DNA of 64,000 nucleotides, taken from assembly GCA_951799425.1 (NCBI GenBank), contig OX637401.1, positions 30,305,780-30,369,779 on the forward strand, written 5' to 3'. This stretch comes from Ilex aquifolium. Taxonomy: Eukaryota; Streptophyta; Magnoliopsida; Aquifoliales; Aquifoliaceae. The notes under the pieces were generated by a model. That model had not been told where the DNA came from and did not search any database. It saw only the letters and a list, made by a program, of their open reading frames with translations. Both the position numbers and the translations under genes were made by a program. The first letter of the stretch is position 1, and every line of letters begins with the position of its first letter. This document shows, piece by piece, positions 1 to 10,003 of this stretch.

Positions 1-268
1 TTTTAAATTTTTTATTTTATATCTTTAAAAATTAAATTTTTCACATTACACCTTTAATGTATAAAATATGTTACAACGTGGCCCTTCTGTTATCTTTCGT
101 TATTTTTTTCGTTAAAAGTCAACCTATTGACACTGACAAAAAAACTAACGAAAAACTAACAAAAATGTTATATTACAATATTTTTGATACATTGAGAGTA
201 TAATGTGAAAAATTTAATCTTTAAGGGTATAAAGTGAGAAATTTGAAATCTTTTAGGATACAAAATAT
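1..268. repeat. Fold-back MITE-like repeat, copy 1 (truncated by window edge)
   Basis: The two ends are inverted relatives of each other: AT-rich text about a cDNA-like phrase TTTTTCACATTACACC on the left and its complement near 190-260 on the right. The same organisation recurs at 39388-39698, including the central ACGAAAAACTAACA-type phrase. No coding capacity. The left end lies outside the window. Confidence 0.6.
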
Positions 269-1300
269 AATTCGTCCGCTGTTTTATAATTAAGTTTGAG
301 TTAGGTTGTTGCACCTCCATCACCCATTGCCCATTGGTAAAGTAGACTATGGGCAAGCCCCTCCTGTAGCAATGGTGTGGCACGTCAAAGGCTGTTGCCC
401 CATGGCCTAACTAGAAGGGGTTAAAGTTCGACGCATAGTTCGTGGTTGTTAAGTTCTAGTAGTACTGAAACTTTTAGTGATTGGTTTAATAGCGATCGCC
501 GCCTGTTTTAGATCTTAAGGTCACGAGTTCAAATCCTGTTGTTCTCACCCCCTATAAAAATACCTGAAGACAAAAAAAGTTGGAAGATAATGGACTTTTC
601 TTTTCTATCTTAGTCCATGGAACATCTTCAAGCTCATTAAGGCAAGTTCAAATTCGGATCAAGTTAATATTGGACACGACCAGTTATAAGTCCAGTCATA
701 GAGGCTAAAATGCCGACAAAAGATGGACCCGGTCGATTTTTGGACTTGGGCTAAGAATTTCAACAGGCGTAGACTAGCGAAGCCCTTTTTTTTTTTTTTG
801 AACTCTAGCGAAGCCCTTTGGATGACTCATTAACACGATATGAACATGACACTAAATTAAATGATTTAAATTTTTCTTAAACCACCTGTTTCATAAATGA
901 ATCGGGTATGAATGAAGTCAATAAAAAAAAAAATAAACGACTTGACTCATTTATATACTGGTTATTCACGATTCATACACGACATGAATAAGATATGACA
1001 CGACTCGTTAGATACGAATTAATAAACGAATTGGATATAATTGAAGTATATTTTGACACGAACCCGCTTAAGTTGCACTTGCAAATTTCACAAAGGGGCA
1101 AAACTTTATCTCTTTATTTATTTTTCAGATAGCGAGAGCAGTCGTGTTTTGTGCTCAAAGATACGAAAATACAACAGGAAGATCACAAATTTGAAACAGT
1201 AAAAAGAGAGAGAATTAAAATCTTGAAACATACATGGCCACTGAATGCTAACAACAGTAAAACAACATGGGCTTTACCATCGATTACTAGCCCATACCAG
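269..1300. other. Intergenic, with decayed repeat fragments
   Basis: No gene is seen. At about 440-600 there is a weak tRNA-like stretch with a B-box-like GAGTTCAAATCC (near 529), possibly an old SINE head. At about 830-1075 lies a relic rich in ACACGA/TCGTGT motifs (for example GACACGACTCGTTAG near 997), a degenerate palindromic family that also appears near 15730-15960, 23450-23640 and 50765-50900. Confidence 0.4.
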
Positions 1301-1303
1301 ATA

Positions 1304-2460
1304 TCAATAAGGCGGCTGTCCCCATGGGCCACCTGGAGGCCCTGGTGGTCCTGGCTGACCAGGTGGACCAGGACCACCCATTGGAGGCCCAAGAGCAAGA
1401 GGGGCAGGCATTCCAGGAGGAGGCCCAGGTGGAAAACCAGTAGGTTGTGAAGGACCAGGAGGGCCACCAAAGCAATCTGGCAGCATCCAGCAACAGCAAA
1501 AGAAGTAGAAGCTTCCTCGCACGGAAAGTAGAATAAAATTGTTAGTTTTGATAAAACACAACCTTGCTAAATGCAATCATCAAGAGAAGTATTAGTGTCA
1601 ATTTTGAAGCAATTTTGTTTTTGGGTTTTCCTTCTTTAATGATATCTAATCAGAAAAGTCTCTACTTGCAAGAATAAGACTACATATATCTAACATTTCT
1701 TATATCTCGTAATGACGGGAGTCTCGTACATTGCGTACACCCAATCAGAAAAGTATCCAATTTTTTTAAAAAAAACTTTTCAATATTCCAAACAAAGCAT
1801 TTTCAATTCTAACAATGCACTAATAATAATTGGTTATTAGGAAAAATAATGAATCTATTTGGAGTTGACTTTTTTAGGTGAAAAATTACGAATTTGAAAA
1901 ATTTCGCTAAAAAATCAGAGTCAAAAAGTCCTCAAAAACCATTCAGAATGTTATTTAAAAAGTTGAAAAAATTTGTTTGGAGTGAATTTCTAGTTTTTTT
2001 TGCTTTTTGTGTCAAAATAAAAAAAAATAATTGGATATATATATAGATTATGCATAATAGTTCCCAAAATATGAATTTTAAATTTTTTTACATCACTAAT
2101 AATATTTTTATAAATATAATAAACTAAAAAATTATGTCAAACTCGCGACAAAATTCTAAAAGTCGGAAGAAAAACTCATAAAATCAATTTCTTGAATTAA
2201 TCTAAATAAGTTTTTTTGGGTCTAAAAAGCTACTGCATAAGCTGATAAAAAAGCTAATGTCTAAACGAACTCAAAACCCTTAAAAGGTGCCTCCAAACAG
2301 GTCCATAAGGGAAAGAAATGAAAACAATACACAAAAATACTAACCAAGAGGAAATAGTGCTGCAAAAGTTACTGACAAAGCTACCAAGAAAGCCCCCTGG
2401 CCCTGGTGGCCCTCCTGGTCCAGGGTTGCCGGGACCGCCGGGTGGTCTAGGTGGCCACAT
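1304..2460 (-). CDS. Small Gly/Pro-rich protein with a central Cys cluster
   Basis: Two exons on the minus strand: 2345-2460 and 1304-1511, joined at a GTTAGT donor and an AAG acceptor, giving 107 residues. Residues 1-23 are a Gly/Pro-rich head (MWPPRPPGGPG...). Residues 24-53 are hydrophobic and Cys-rich: FCSTISSC is followed by FYFFCCCWMLPDCF, and the Cys at residue 39 is created by the splice. The rest is a Gly/Pro-rich tail ending WGQPPY. Reading through exon 1 alone, or taking exon 2 alone, loses this symmetric arrangement, so the splice is convincing. The protein may associate with membrane through the aromatic/Cys core, as small plant Cys-rich transmembrane proteins do; that is inference. 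I do not recognise a named family. The intron (1512-2344) holds a repeat also found at 26690-27110. Confidence 0.7.
1850..2275. repeat. Interspersed repeat in the intron of the Gly/Pro-rich gene
   Basis: A long AT-rich segment here matches 26690-27110 in order: AATTTCG-AAAAAATCAGAG, a phrase TTTTTGTGTCAAAATAAA, TATATAGATTATGCATAATAG, then TAAATATAATAAA and a closing TCTAAACGAACT-like end. The ends look weakly inverted (TTTGGAGTTGA versus CGAACTCAAA). Likely a non-autonomous DNA element; no coding region. Confidence 0.55.
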
Positions 2461-3289
2461 CTATAACAAGTTATCGCCGGTGCAACGGCCTGAGAAAATG
2501 GCTACAAGAGAGAGTTCTTGAAGAAGGAAACTGACAGAGAGAAAGAACTTCCACACAATTGCTCAAGATAAGTATGTTTCATTTGAGTTTGGACACTAGC
2601 TATATATAGAACTTGGAGTTTTGCCATGCAAAATGATGCTTAGACACTGTATTTATTAAATGCTTACCCTCTGACATGTGCACTAACACACAGCAAAGTT
2701 TGACAAGGTTCTCTCTACTACTTAAATCTGCCTTTCAAACCCTACAACTGCTCTTCTTTAACCTACTTTTCCTAAAACCTATTTTTATGTGTGCAAGTGA
2801 TTTCTAGGAGGGTGTTAAAATACAACATGGCTCTTTAATACGACACGAATTACTTGATGCAAAATGTGAGATTTGACGATTAGAATCAATATGAAATCAC
2901 TGGGAATAAAAAAAAAAAACGTGAATTTATAGATAATTTGTGATGGATGGTGCCGAACAAATTTGCAAATAGAGTGTGCAACTAAACCGAATGAAATATT
3001 GGGTTTTGGGATTTTTAATGATAGTTCAAACAATATGAGGGAAATTTATGGGTTTTCAATTTTGATTTCTCCTAAAGGTCTGGTTTTCAAGAAGACTAGC
3101 CAAGATTTCGTTTTTGGAGGGGAATCTAAAATTTTGTGTTTTATTGTAGTAGAAAATGGTGACGTTTGCTCCCCCCCTTTTTTTCAACAGTCTGCAAAAC
3201 GACAACATTTTAGACTTAAACGTTGTCGTCCCACTTAACAGGACAGAATGCTGTTACCGCCTCGTAACAGACAAGCCGGACCCCCATTA
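2461..3289. other. Upstream flank of the Gly/Pro-rich gene, no gene seen
   Basis: Contains the likely 5' UTR and promoter of the minus-strand gene (about 2461-2650; a TATATATAGA-like stretch near 2600). The remainder is AT-rich with a short ACGACACGAA relic near 2840. A 91-residue open frame at 2963-3238 has no recognisable features. Confidence 0.4.
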
Positions 3290-3976
3290 GGGGTGGTCTA
3301 ATAGTTGAACCTGTACTTTAATAATCCAGAGCTCTTAGGTTTGATCTATTCCCACACTCTCTAAGGGCTAGCCACCTTTGTCCTTTTGGGGATATGCTCT
3401 AGACCTATGAAGCACGGATACGGATACGGCAATACGGGATACGACGATACGGCAAAACTTAAAAAAATAGGATACGGATACGGCTAGAATACGTCCATAA
3501 AATATATATATTTTTTAATTTTATTATTATATTTAATGTAATAATTATGATTTATAAAGTGAATCACACATCTACCAAATATATATAATAATAACTAACC
3601 ATTCTATCATTTATAAATTATACATTCTATAATATATTTGCAAATAAGGGCTCAAACATATTTGCTCTTGTGCCCTTATATTTTTTAAAACATTCAAGTA
3701 ATACCCCGCCGTATCCGAAGAGTATCCTAAGCGTATCCAGCCGTATCCGAAAATCAAATTTATTTTTTTAATTTTAGGATACTTCTCAGCCGTATCCGAT
3801 ACATATCCGGCCGTATCGGAGGTGTATCCGTATCCAAAAAGTATCCGATACCGATACTTTGACCATTTCGAAGTATCCGTGCTTCATAGCTCTAGACCAA
3901 TTCAAGCCACGGTAGCCAACCACTGAGCTCGAAGGATTAGTCGGCGTAGTTTAGACATCCTGTAGCAAAAAAAAAA
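3290..3976 (+). mobile_element. tRNA-derived SINE, interrupted by a MULE
   Basis: Head near 3292-3340 has A-box-like GGTGGTCTAATAGTTG and B-box-like TTAGGTTTGATC. The body reads through CTCTAAGGGCTAGCCACC to 3405 and resumes at 3889. The tail is GGATTAGTCGGCGTAG...CATCCTGTAGC followed by A10 (ends 3976). A second member in reverse orientation is at 30820-31035 with the same CTAAGGG..AGCCACC and tail motifs. Confidence is in the family match; exact ends are approximate. Confidence 0.6.
3406..3888. mobile_element. Non-autonomous Mutator-like element (MULE/MITE)
   Basis: Perfect terminal inverted repeats begin TATGAAGCACGGATAC and end GTATCCGTGCTTCATA. Both ends are further built from GGATACGG/CCGTATCC sub-repeats. 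The flanks carry a 10-bp direct repeat GCTCTAGACC (3396-3405 and 3889-3898), or 9 bp if one base is assigned to the terminus, as expected for MULE insertion. The 483-bp element is AT-rich inside and has no coding frame. It sits inside a SINE. Confidence 0.85.
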
Positions 3977-3984
3977 GTGGTAAC

Positions 3985-4335
3985 TAAGACCATCTCTAAT
4001 GGAGACCCAAACCCTTACCCAAAATTGAAAAAAAAAAACAGGTAAAAAGTTTAATTTGGTGTAGACCTCTCCAATAGAGAAAACTCAAATTTAAATTTGG
4101 ACAAACCCAAATTTAAAAGATGATAAATATGATCATTAAATTTTTAAAAAGGAGGGTGTAATATCACCATTAGTAGAAAATGTACGGATTTGATTTTCCT
4201 TTGATTTGAGTTTAAGAAAGGATTTTTCTTCATTTTGGTGTGAATATGAGTCTAATATTGGAGAAGGTTTTTAAGAGTTTTTTACCATTTTTTTAAAAAA
4301 GTACAAAAAATGATAAGGGCCAGAGATGCTCTAAT
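3985..4335. repeat. Fold-back repeat with GAGATGG/CATCTC-type ends
   Basis: Left end ACCATCTCTAATGGAGACC and right end CCAGAGATGCTCTAAT are inverted relatives. The centre has CTCAAATTTAAATTTGG, which recurs at 48393-48410 and 63665-63690. A MITE-like element without coding capacity. Confidence 0.5.
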
Positions 4336-4574
4336 AAACCTATTCACGGTATATTAAAACTCTTCCAATACTTTTCCTATTCTATATAGGAGTCACACAT
4401 GTGAATGTGACTCCTAACAAACTTTCTTTCATAATAATTGGATAGTTTTGGTCAAATTCCAACAAATGGGAAGCGGGCTCTCTCGAAAATGTCCTGCTCG
4501 TCGAGTTGTCCTATTTTTTTTTTTTAATATTTTAAATGAATATGCAGATAAGTCATTCATATATCTATTTGTAC

Positions 4575-4577
<3 letters not shown>

Positions 4578-4646
<69 letters not shown>
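4578..4646. repeat. (AT)n microsatellite
   Basis: About 34 uninterrupted AT dinucleotides. Isoleucine-tyrosine open frames on both strands here are artefacts of the repeat. Confidence 0.95.
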
Positions 4647-4649
<3 letters not shown>

Positions 4650-5311
4650 CTAGGAAGAATTGTCCCTTAAATTCCACTGCATTTTCGTAATGTAGATGTT
4701 AAATAATAGATTTTTCTTTCCCCTTATTTATCCTTCCATATTTTTCATTTACCAAACAGACTATAAAGATCTGATCAGAAAAACAGGCTATAAAGATAGT
4801 CCAACAAAAAGATAAGCATGAGGTCCACATCATGATTATGTTGCTTTTTTTTTTTTTATATATATATATATATTTGATTTGTAATATGTTTCTTTTATTT
4901 TCTTTTTCTCACATTAAACAAAACAATAAAAAATTTATTATTTTACTTTTTCATTATTCCCCAAATAAAAATAAATAAATATTTTTTTTCAATGAATTAT
5001 CATAACTATAAAGACTCAAACTTAAATATTGAGAAAAAAAATTCAAATTATCAAAAAAGTCGACACAATTTTAAAAAAATAATATTTTTTTCCTAAAAAG
5101 ACTTATTTTACTATGTATTTTAAATAACATTACTCATTTTAAATCTTACCCTTATTTTATACCTTCCAGTTACACGTGTATGACCATGATTGGTTAACAC
5201 AATCTCCCTCAGGGTCAGTCCAGCCCAAAGCGGCCCAATAAAATAAGTCGACTTTCTCGATAAAAGTGAAAGGGCCTCTCTGTATCATTCTATCCCTATG
5301 TCTAACTTCCC
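4647..5311. other. Intergenic/promoter of the NAD(P)-binding protein gene
   Basis: AT-rich sequence with homopolymer tracts and no gene. The last 150 bases before 5312 are less AT-rich and probably include the promoter and 5' UTR; no convincing TATA box was fixed. Confidence 0.4.
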
Positions 5312-8300
5312 ATGGGCACCATAGCTTTTTCTGTTACCATAATCACCAGAGCTCGAGCTTTCGAGCATTTCCATCCAAACCTCTCCAGCTGGAAACGCCC
5401 AATTTCACTTCTCTCTGTGTCCAAAATCTCTAATAATTTCACTGCGAAACTTACATATTCATTGTCATCAATGGCCACTCCTCTCCAAGTTCACGCATCA
5501 TCTACCGTCGGTCTGTACTCGATTTTCTCTTCCATTTTGTGTTTTTTTCTACGCTATGTGTTTGCCTGTAGATGTAATTTTTGCAAATTGGATGCTGAAG
5601 GTGCACCAAGTGAAGAATTGGAGGCTTCGTCCTCTGGTTTGATCGGAGCAAACGATTTGTTGATCGTTGGACCTGGTGTTTTAGGTCGCATTGTGGCTGA
5701 AAAATGGCGGGAGGTAATGAAATTTGATCGTTATGTATATCTATGCTATCAATTACTTGTGTGTGGAGCTCTGGTTCAATGCCATCAATTACTTGTGTGT
5801 GGAACTCTGGTTCAATGCCATCAATTCGTAGTGAATAAGTTTTGTTAGATATTGAGCACTTGATATTTGATTGAATTTTAAGTGGTTTTATATAGAGAAG
5901 GACAGGATTATTAGGTTTGTGTTATAGATTTTTGGTATGGATGTATTTTAAACGAAGATAATCATGAGCAGGAACACCCTGGGTGCCAAATATTTGGGGA
6001 GACGGTAACAATGAATCATCATGAAGAGTTGATTAAAATTGGGATTACTCCATCTTTGAAGGGGAAGGTGTCTCACAAGTTTCCTTACGTGATCTTTTGT
6101 GCTCCTCCGACACAAACTTCCGACTACCCTGGCGATGTAAGGTAGCATAGAATTTGCATTCCTGTACTTGATTCAAAGTTAGCTGTTGACATGCAGTATT
6201 ATGATAATTGAGAACTCGACAGATAGCTATAGTAGCTGAGTGGATACCAGTTTCCGTTATTTCTTGGAGATACATGTAATTGACAGGAAGAGAAAACAAG
6301 ACTTCATTTATTTCAGTTGTTGATAGCTTGGTGGAGGATAAGTGAATGGACAAGAGAAAACATGTGAGTCACCTGCTAAGTACAGACTTAGGTTGTTTAG
6401 TAGCTCAAATTAGTGTTTTGAAGTAGCTATTAAGAGAATAAAACGGGAGAAATGAAGCTTTGGCTGTATTGGAGGTAATCTTAATGGGCTGGGAACACAT
6501 GTATCTGGAAAGAGATAGGATATGCAATTATGGAAGAATATTTGAGGATAATGGTATATACCAAAAGCATATGTGAATCCGCTGGGAAAACATCTTTGAT
6601 GTATTTGGAAACAAATATAAGGACGGAATTATGAAAGAGTGACATCTTTTTGAATTGAGGTGTTGGATTTTCTGTTTAGAGACTTTATGAACTTTGTAAG
6701 AAATTGAGGTTTAAAAATGCCTCCTTGTTGCTATTGCATTGTTTCAACTTTTGTTGTTTCTATAGATGTTATGTATGCAATTATTTGATCCAAAAGTACA
6801 TACCTTCTCAACTTATGTTATTGGGTTGGTGTATGAAATAATAAGCAGGGAAGCTGCTTCGAACTGGAATGGTGAAGGTTCTTTCCTCTTTACTTCAAGC
6901 TCTGCACCATATGATTGCAACAACAATGGATCCTGTGATGAGGTGTTGCATCTAACACAACTTTTTCCTGCTGGTAGCTTTATTTAATTTTTTCCTAGTG
7001 TTATACCTCAAGTGAGAGTCATGAGTTTCTTTACAAGTTGGGATAAGGTATTGTTGAGTTGAGACTGCAGTTACATGAATTCAGACATTTGATGTGATGC
7101 ATCATTTGCCTGAGTTTATAGATCCTCCTCTTGGGGAAAGATTCGTAAATTAAGGATGGAAAAGTAATTCAGAATCCCCTACAGTGATTGAAAATGAACA
7201 GAGTACTCAACTCAATAAAATGTTATCTCCACTGAAGTTCCGAAATTGAAAGGTATCTAGCATCCCTTTTCCTCAAGTTGTGGAAGCGTCTGATGAATAG
7301 GTACATTCGTTATGTAGTTGCTGACTTTTATGACATATGGATATCCTTTATGCGATGTATCAGTCATATGTCAGGTGTCCCTAAAATTTGACCTACATTA
7401 TTTTGCATGGCTACACAGGACTATCCCGTTGTACCAATTGGGAGGAGCCCTAGGACAGATGTCCTTCTGAAAGCAGAGAAAGTAGTGCTAGAGTCTGAGG
7501 GTTGTGTTCTTAGATTGGCAGGACTTTACATATCCTTTATGAAACATGATGTATAAGATTTCTTATATTCTTACGAGAAGCTGCAGGGAGTCCTGGCACA
7601 AATTCATATTGTATTTTATGTATGTTAACCTGAACTGTTAACACACAGCAGATAGAGGGGCACATGTCTATTGGTTGGGGAAAGGAATCGTTGAAGCTCG
7701 TCCAGATCACATTTTAAATCTTATACACTACGAGGTGAATACTTTATTGTTGGCTTTCTCCATTTCATTGGTATAAAAACAAATAGCTTGATGGCAAATA
7801 GTTGTCTTTAAAGTTGTTACTTGCATAGGCACTTTGATATCAATTTACCTAATTATTATACTCGGATACATTTCCTTTTTTGAGTATCAAATTACTTTAG
7901 TCGAATGGAATATCTACTTTGTCGGGGATACTTCCATTCATACCTTGCATTCCTAAAATGCAGCTTTGTCTCATCGCTATTGATGTAAAAAATTTTAAGC
8001 TGGTCTACTGACTTTTGTACTTCAACAGGATGCGGCTTCCCTTTCAGTTGCAATCTTGAAGAAGAAACTTCGTGGACGGATTTTTCTGGGTTGTGACAAT
8101 CAACCTCTATCCAGGTTGTCTTGCTAAATTTGCAAGCTTGATTTAGTGACTCTTCTCTCTAGTTACTACATAAGCCAGTATCCTTATGTGCAGTCTTAAT
8201 TGCATTGGTTTCTGTAGCAGAAATGAATTCTCATATCTTTCTATGACTTAGCAGGCAGGAAGTAATGGACTTGGTGGATAAGAGTGGGAAGTTTACTAAG

Positions 8301-8626
8301 AAATTTGGGAGTTTCACAGGTGAGCTCATTGTTAGTTTGTACAGAGATATTGTACGATTGTGGTAAAGACATATGCTAATATTAGTGTTCTCTTATGTAT
8401 AGTAAAAGCTTCAGAGACTCGCAAAGTCTTCATTATGCATGATACACATTTATTTCCGCATGAAAGTTTTGAACTCGAATGTTATGTCAAAAACGTGTGC
8501 TGTGCTGTTTCTGCAGCCACCAATGGTCCGTTAGGGAAGAAATTAAACAACTCGAAAACCCGCGAGGAGATAGGATGGGAGCCAAAGTACCCAAGCTTTT
8601 CTCAGTTCCTTGGAGTCTCTGAGTAA
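5312..8626 (+). CDS. Chloroplast-type Rossmann-fold NAD(P)-binding (epimerase-like) protein
   Basis: Eight exons: 5312-5713, 5972-6141, 6849-6942, 7419-7529, 7645-7734, 8029-8114, 8255-8319 and 8517-8626; phases agree at every junction, giving 375 residues. After a Ser/Arg-rich, transit-peptide-like start, the nucleotide-binding loop LLIVGPGVLG lies near residues 116-125. It is followed by YVIFCAPP, EGSFLFTSSSAPYD, LKAEKVV and ILNLIHYEDAASL, the order seen in extended short-chain dehydrogenases and in a plant plastid-predicted family I recall from Arabidopsis. The C-terminus WEPKYPSFSQFLGVSE is typical of that family. The substrate is unknown. Introns are GT-AG except intron 4 (see separate entry). 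Bases 5511-5600 are in frame but encode an odd hydrophobic, Cys-rich insert and could be a 90-bp intron (345 residues without it). Confidence 0.88.
7530..7644 (+). other. Probable U12-type AT-AC intron
   Basis: Intron 4 of the NAD(P)-binding protein gene. It begins ATATCCTTT immediately after the TAC codon of LAGLY, matching the minor-spliceosome 5' consensus. It ends ...TTAACAC, with the AC at 7643-7644; TTAAC motifs at 7625-7629 and 7638-7642 are branch-site candidates. Joining 7529 to 7645 gives LAGLYTADRGAHVYWL, the family sequence. No GT-AG pair nearby preserves the frame, because the available AG sites put exon 5 out of frame. Confidence 0.82.
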
Positions 8627-8934
8627 CTGCACCAATGATCGTTTATGTGTTTACCTTTCTATTTTTCGGCGATCCTTGCTGCTGTACTGCCTCTATGAAT
8701 ACATGTACTCAAGGGTGATTACAATGTTTTCATGCACATTGGGTTGAATTGGACATTATAATCTAATTGGACAGCATGTAAGCAATCTGAGAAGGAAGAT
8801 TATTAGTGTGGGTATCATTCTAGCGTTTGAGGATGATGTTGATCCTCTGTTTTTATGTACAATAGTGTGATATATTTGGGTTTGCAACCCAATTAAACGC
8901 GATGATGGAAAGATAAAAATTCAAGAGTAAATTA

Positions 8935-10003
8935 CACATATGACCCTAAAACTATGACTTTTATGTCAATTGAGAGCCATTAAACTCTCTAATTGTGTCA
9001 ATTTTTTTTTATTTTTTTTTCTAATTGTGTCAATTGAGCCTTTCTACATGTCTCTGTTAGAGTGTGTCACTTATGTGATTATATGACATAAAAAGACGCA
9101 AGTCCTTAATTAACACAATTAGAGAATTCAAGAAGTTTAATTGACACAAAAAAAGATTAAGGATTTAATTGACATAAGGATTATAGCTTGAAGGTTATAT
9201 ATGCAGTTTACTCTAACTCATTTGTATCACGCAGGGGCGGTCCAAGATATTTTGAGGCCTAATGAGATCTTTTATTTTTAATTTTTTATGTGTGTGTGAT
9301 AGAGGGAGAGTGAGTCAATGTTGCGGAGATATGTTTTAACTTTTGTTTTTGTTTTTTACTAGAGAGAGAGAGAGTAAATGTGGGATAAATACAACTTCAC
9401 TTTTGAGTAGATTTTTTTTAAAGCAATGCTATTGTGATTTAATTTATTAACCAAATTTACTGACCTAATTCACTATGGTCTTTGGATTGACTGTGTGACC
9501 GTTATTAAATATTGGAACTTAGTGTTGATCAAATGGTTTCAATGAAGCCACATCATTAGGTCAACAAATTAAGTCAAATTTTTAGGTCCAAATAACATTA
9601 CTTTTTTTTATACTTTTAGTTGTTTTTTTAACTTTCAATTTTTTGGGTTTCTAATTTTATAGGTTGGATCATGAACCTAAATTATTGAAATTAAAATTTT
9701 TGATTGAAATTAATTTTTTTGGGACCTTTTAGCTGGACTTAAAATGTTTATAAATTTAAATTTTTTGATGTGAGCTAATTATATAACTAAAATAATGGGT
9801 CTTCTCAAATTTTGAGGCCTAAAGCCCAAGCTTTATTAACTATGAGGTAGGGTCGGCCCTGGTATCACATGAGTGACACAAATTATCACTTTCCGTTGAA
9901 AATTTATCGGAGACAGGCAGAAGAATTCAATTGACACAAAAAAAGTTCAAGAGCTTAATTGACACAATGGTCATAATTTGAAGACTATGTGTATAGTTTA
10001 CTC
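8935..10003. repeat. Interspersed repeat with inverted GAGTAAAC..CATAT ends, copy 1, split by a hAT
   Basis: Begins GAGTAAATTACACATATGACC and ends GTGTATAGTTTACTC (inverted). It contains several AATTGACACAA motifs and an internal inverted end at about 9195-9215. The whole is collinear with 35627-36096. A hAT (9233-9861) interrupts it. Non-coding; family not recognised by name. Confidence 0.7.
9233..9861. mobile_element. Non-autonomous hAT element nested in the repeat
   Basis: Ends are CAGGGGCGGTCC and GGTCGGCCCTG, a hAT-style CAGGG terminus. The flanks carry an 8-bp duplication GTATCACG (9225-9232) and GTATCACA (9862-9869), with one difference. The other copy of the host repeat reads straight through this point near 35912-35930 (CATTTGTGTCACGTGAGTG), an empty site. 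The 629-bp body is AT-rich with no frame. Confidence 0.8.

Noticed and set aside
1151-1450. A 99-residue plus-strand frame rich in Trp, Arg and Pro
   Set aside because: Antisense to exon 2 of the Gly/Pro-rich gene; composition mirrors the repeat-like coding strand.
6045-6353. A 102-residue antisense frame
   Set aside because: Overlaps exon 2 and intron 2 of the NAD(P)-binding protein gene on the opposite strand; no independent support.
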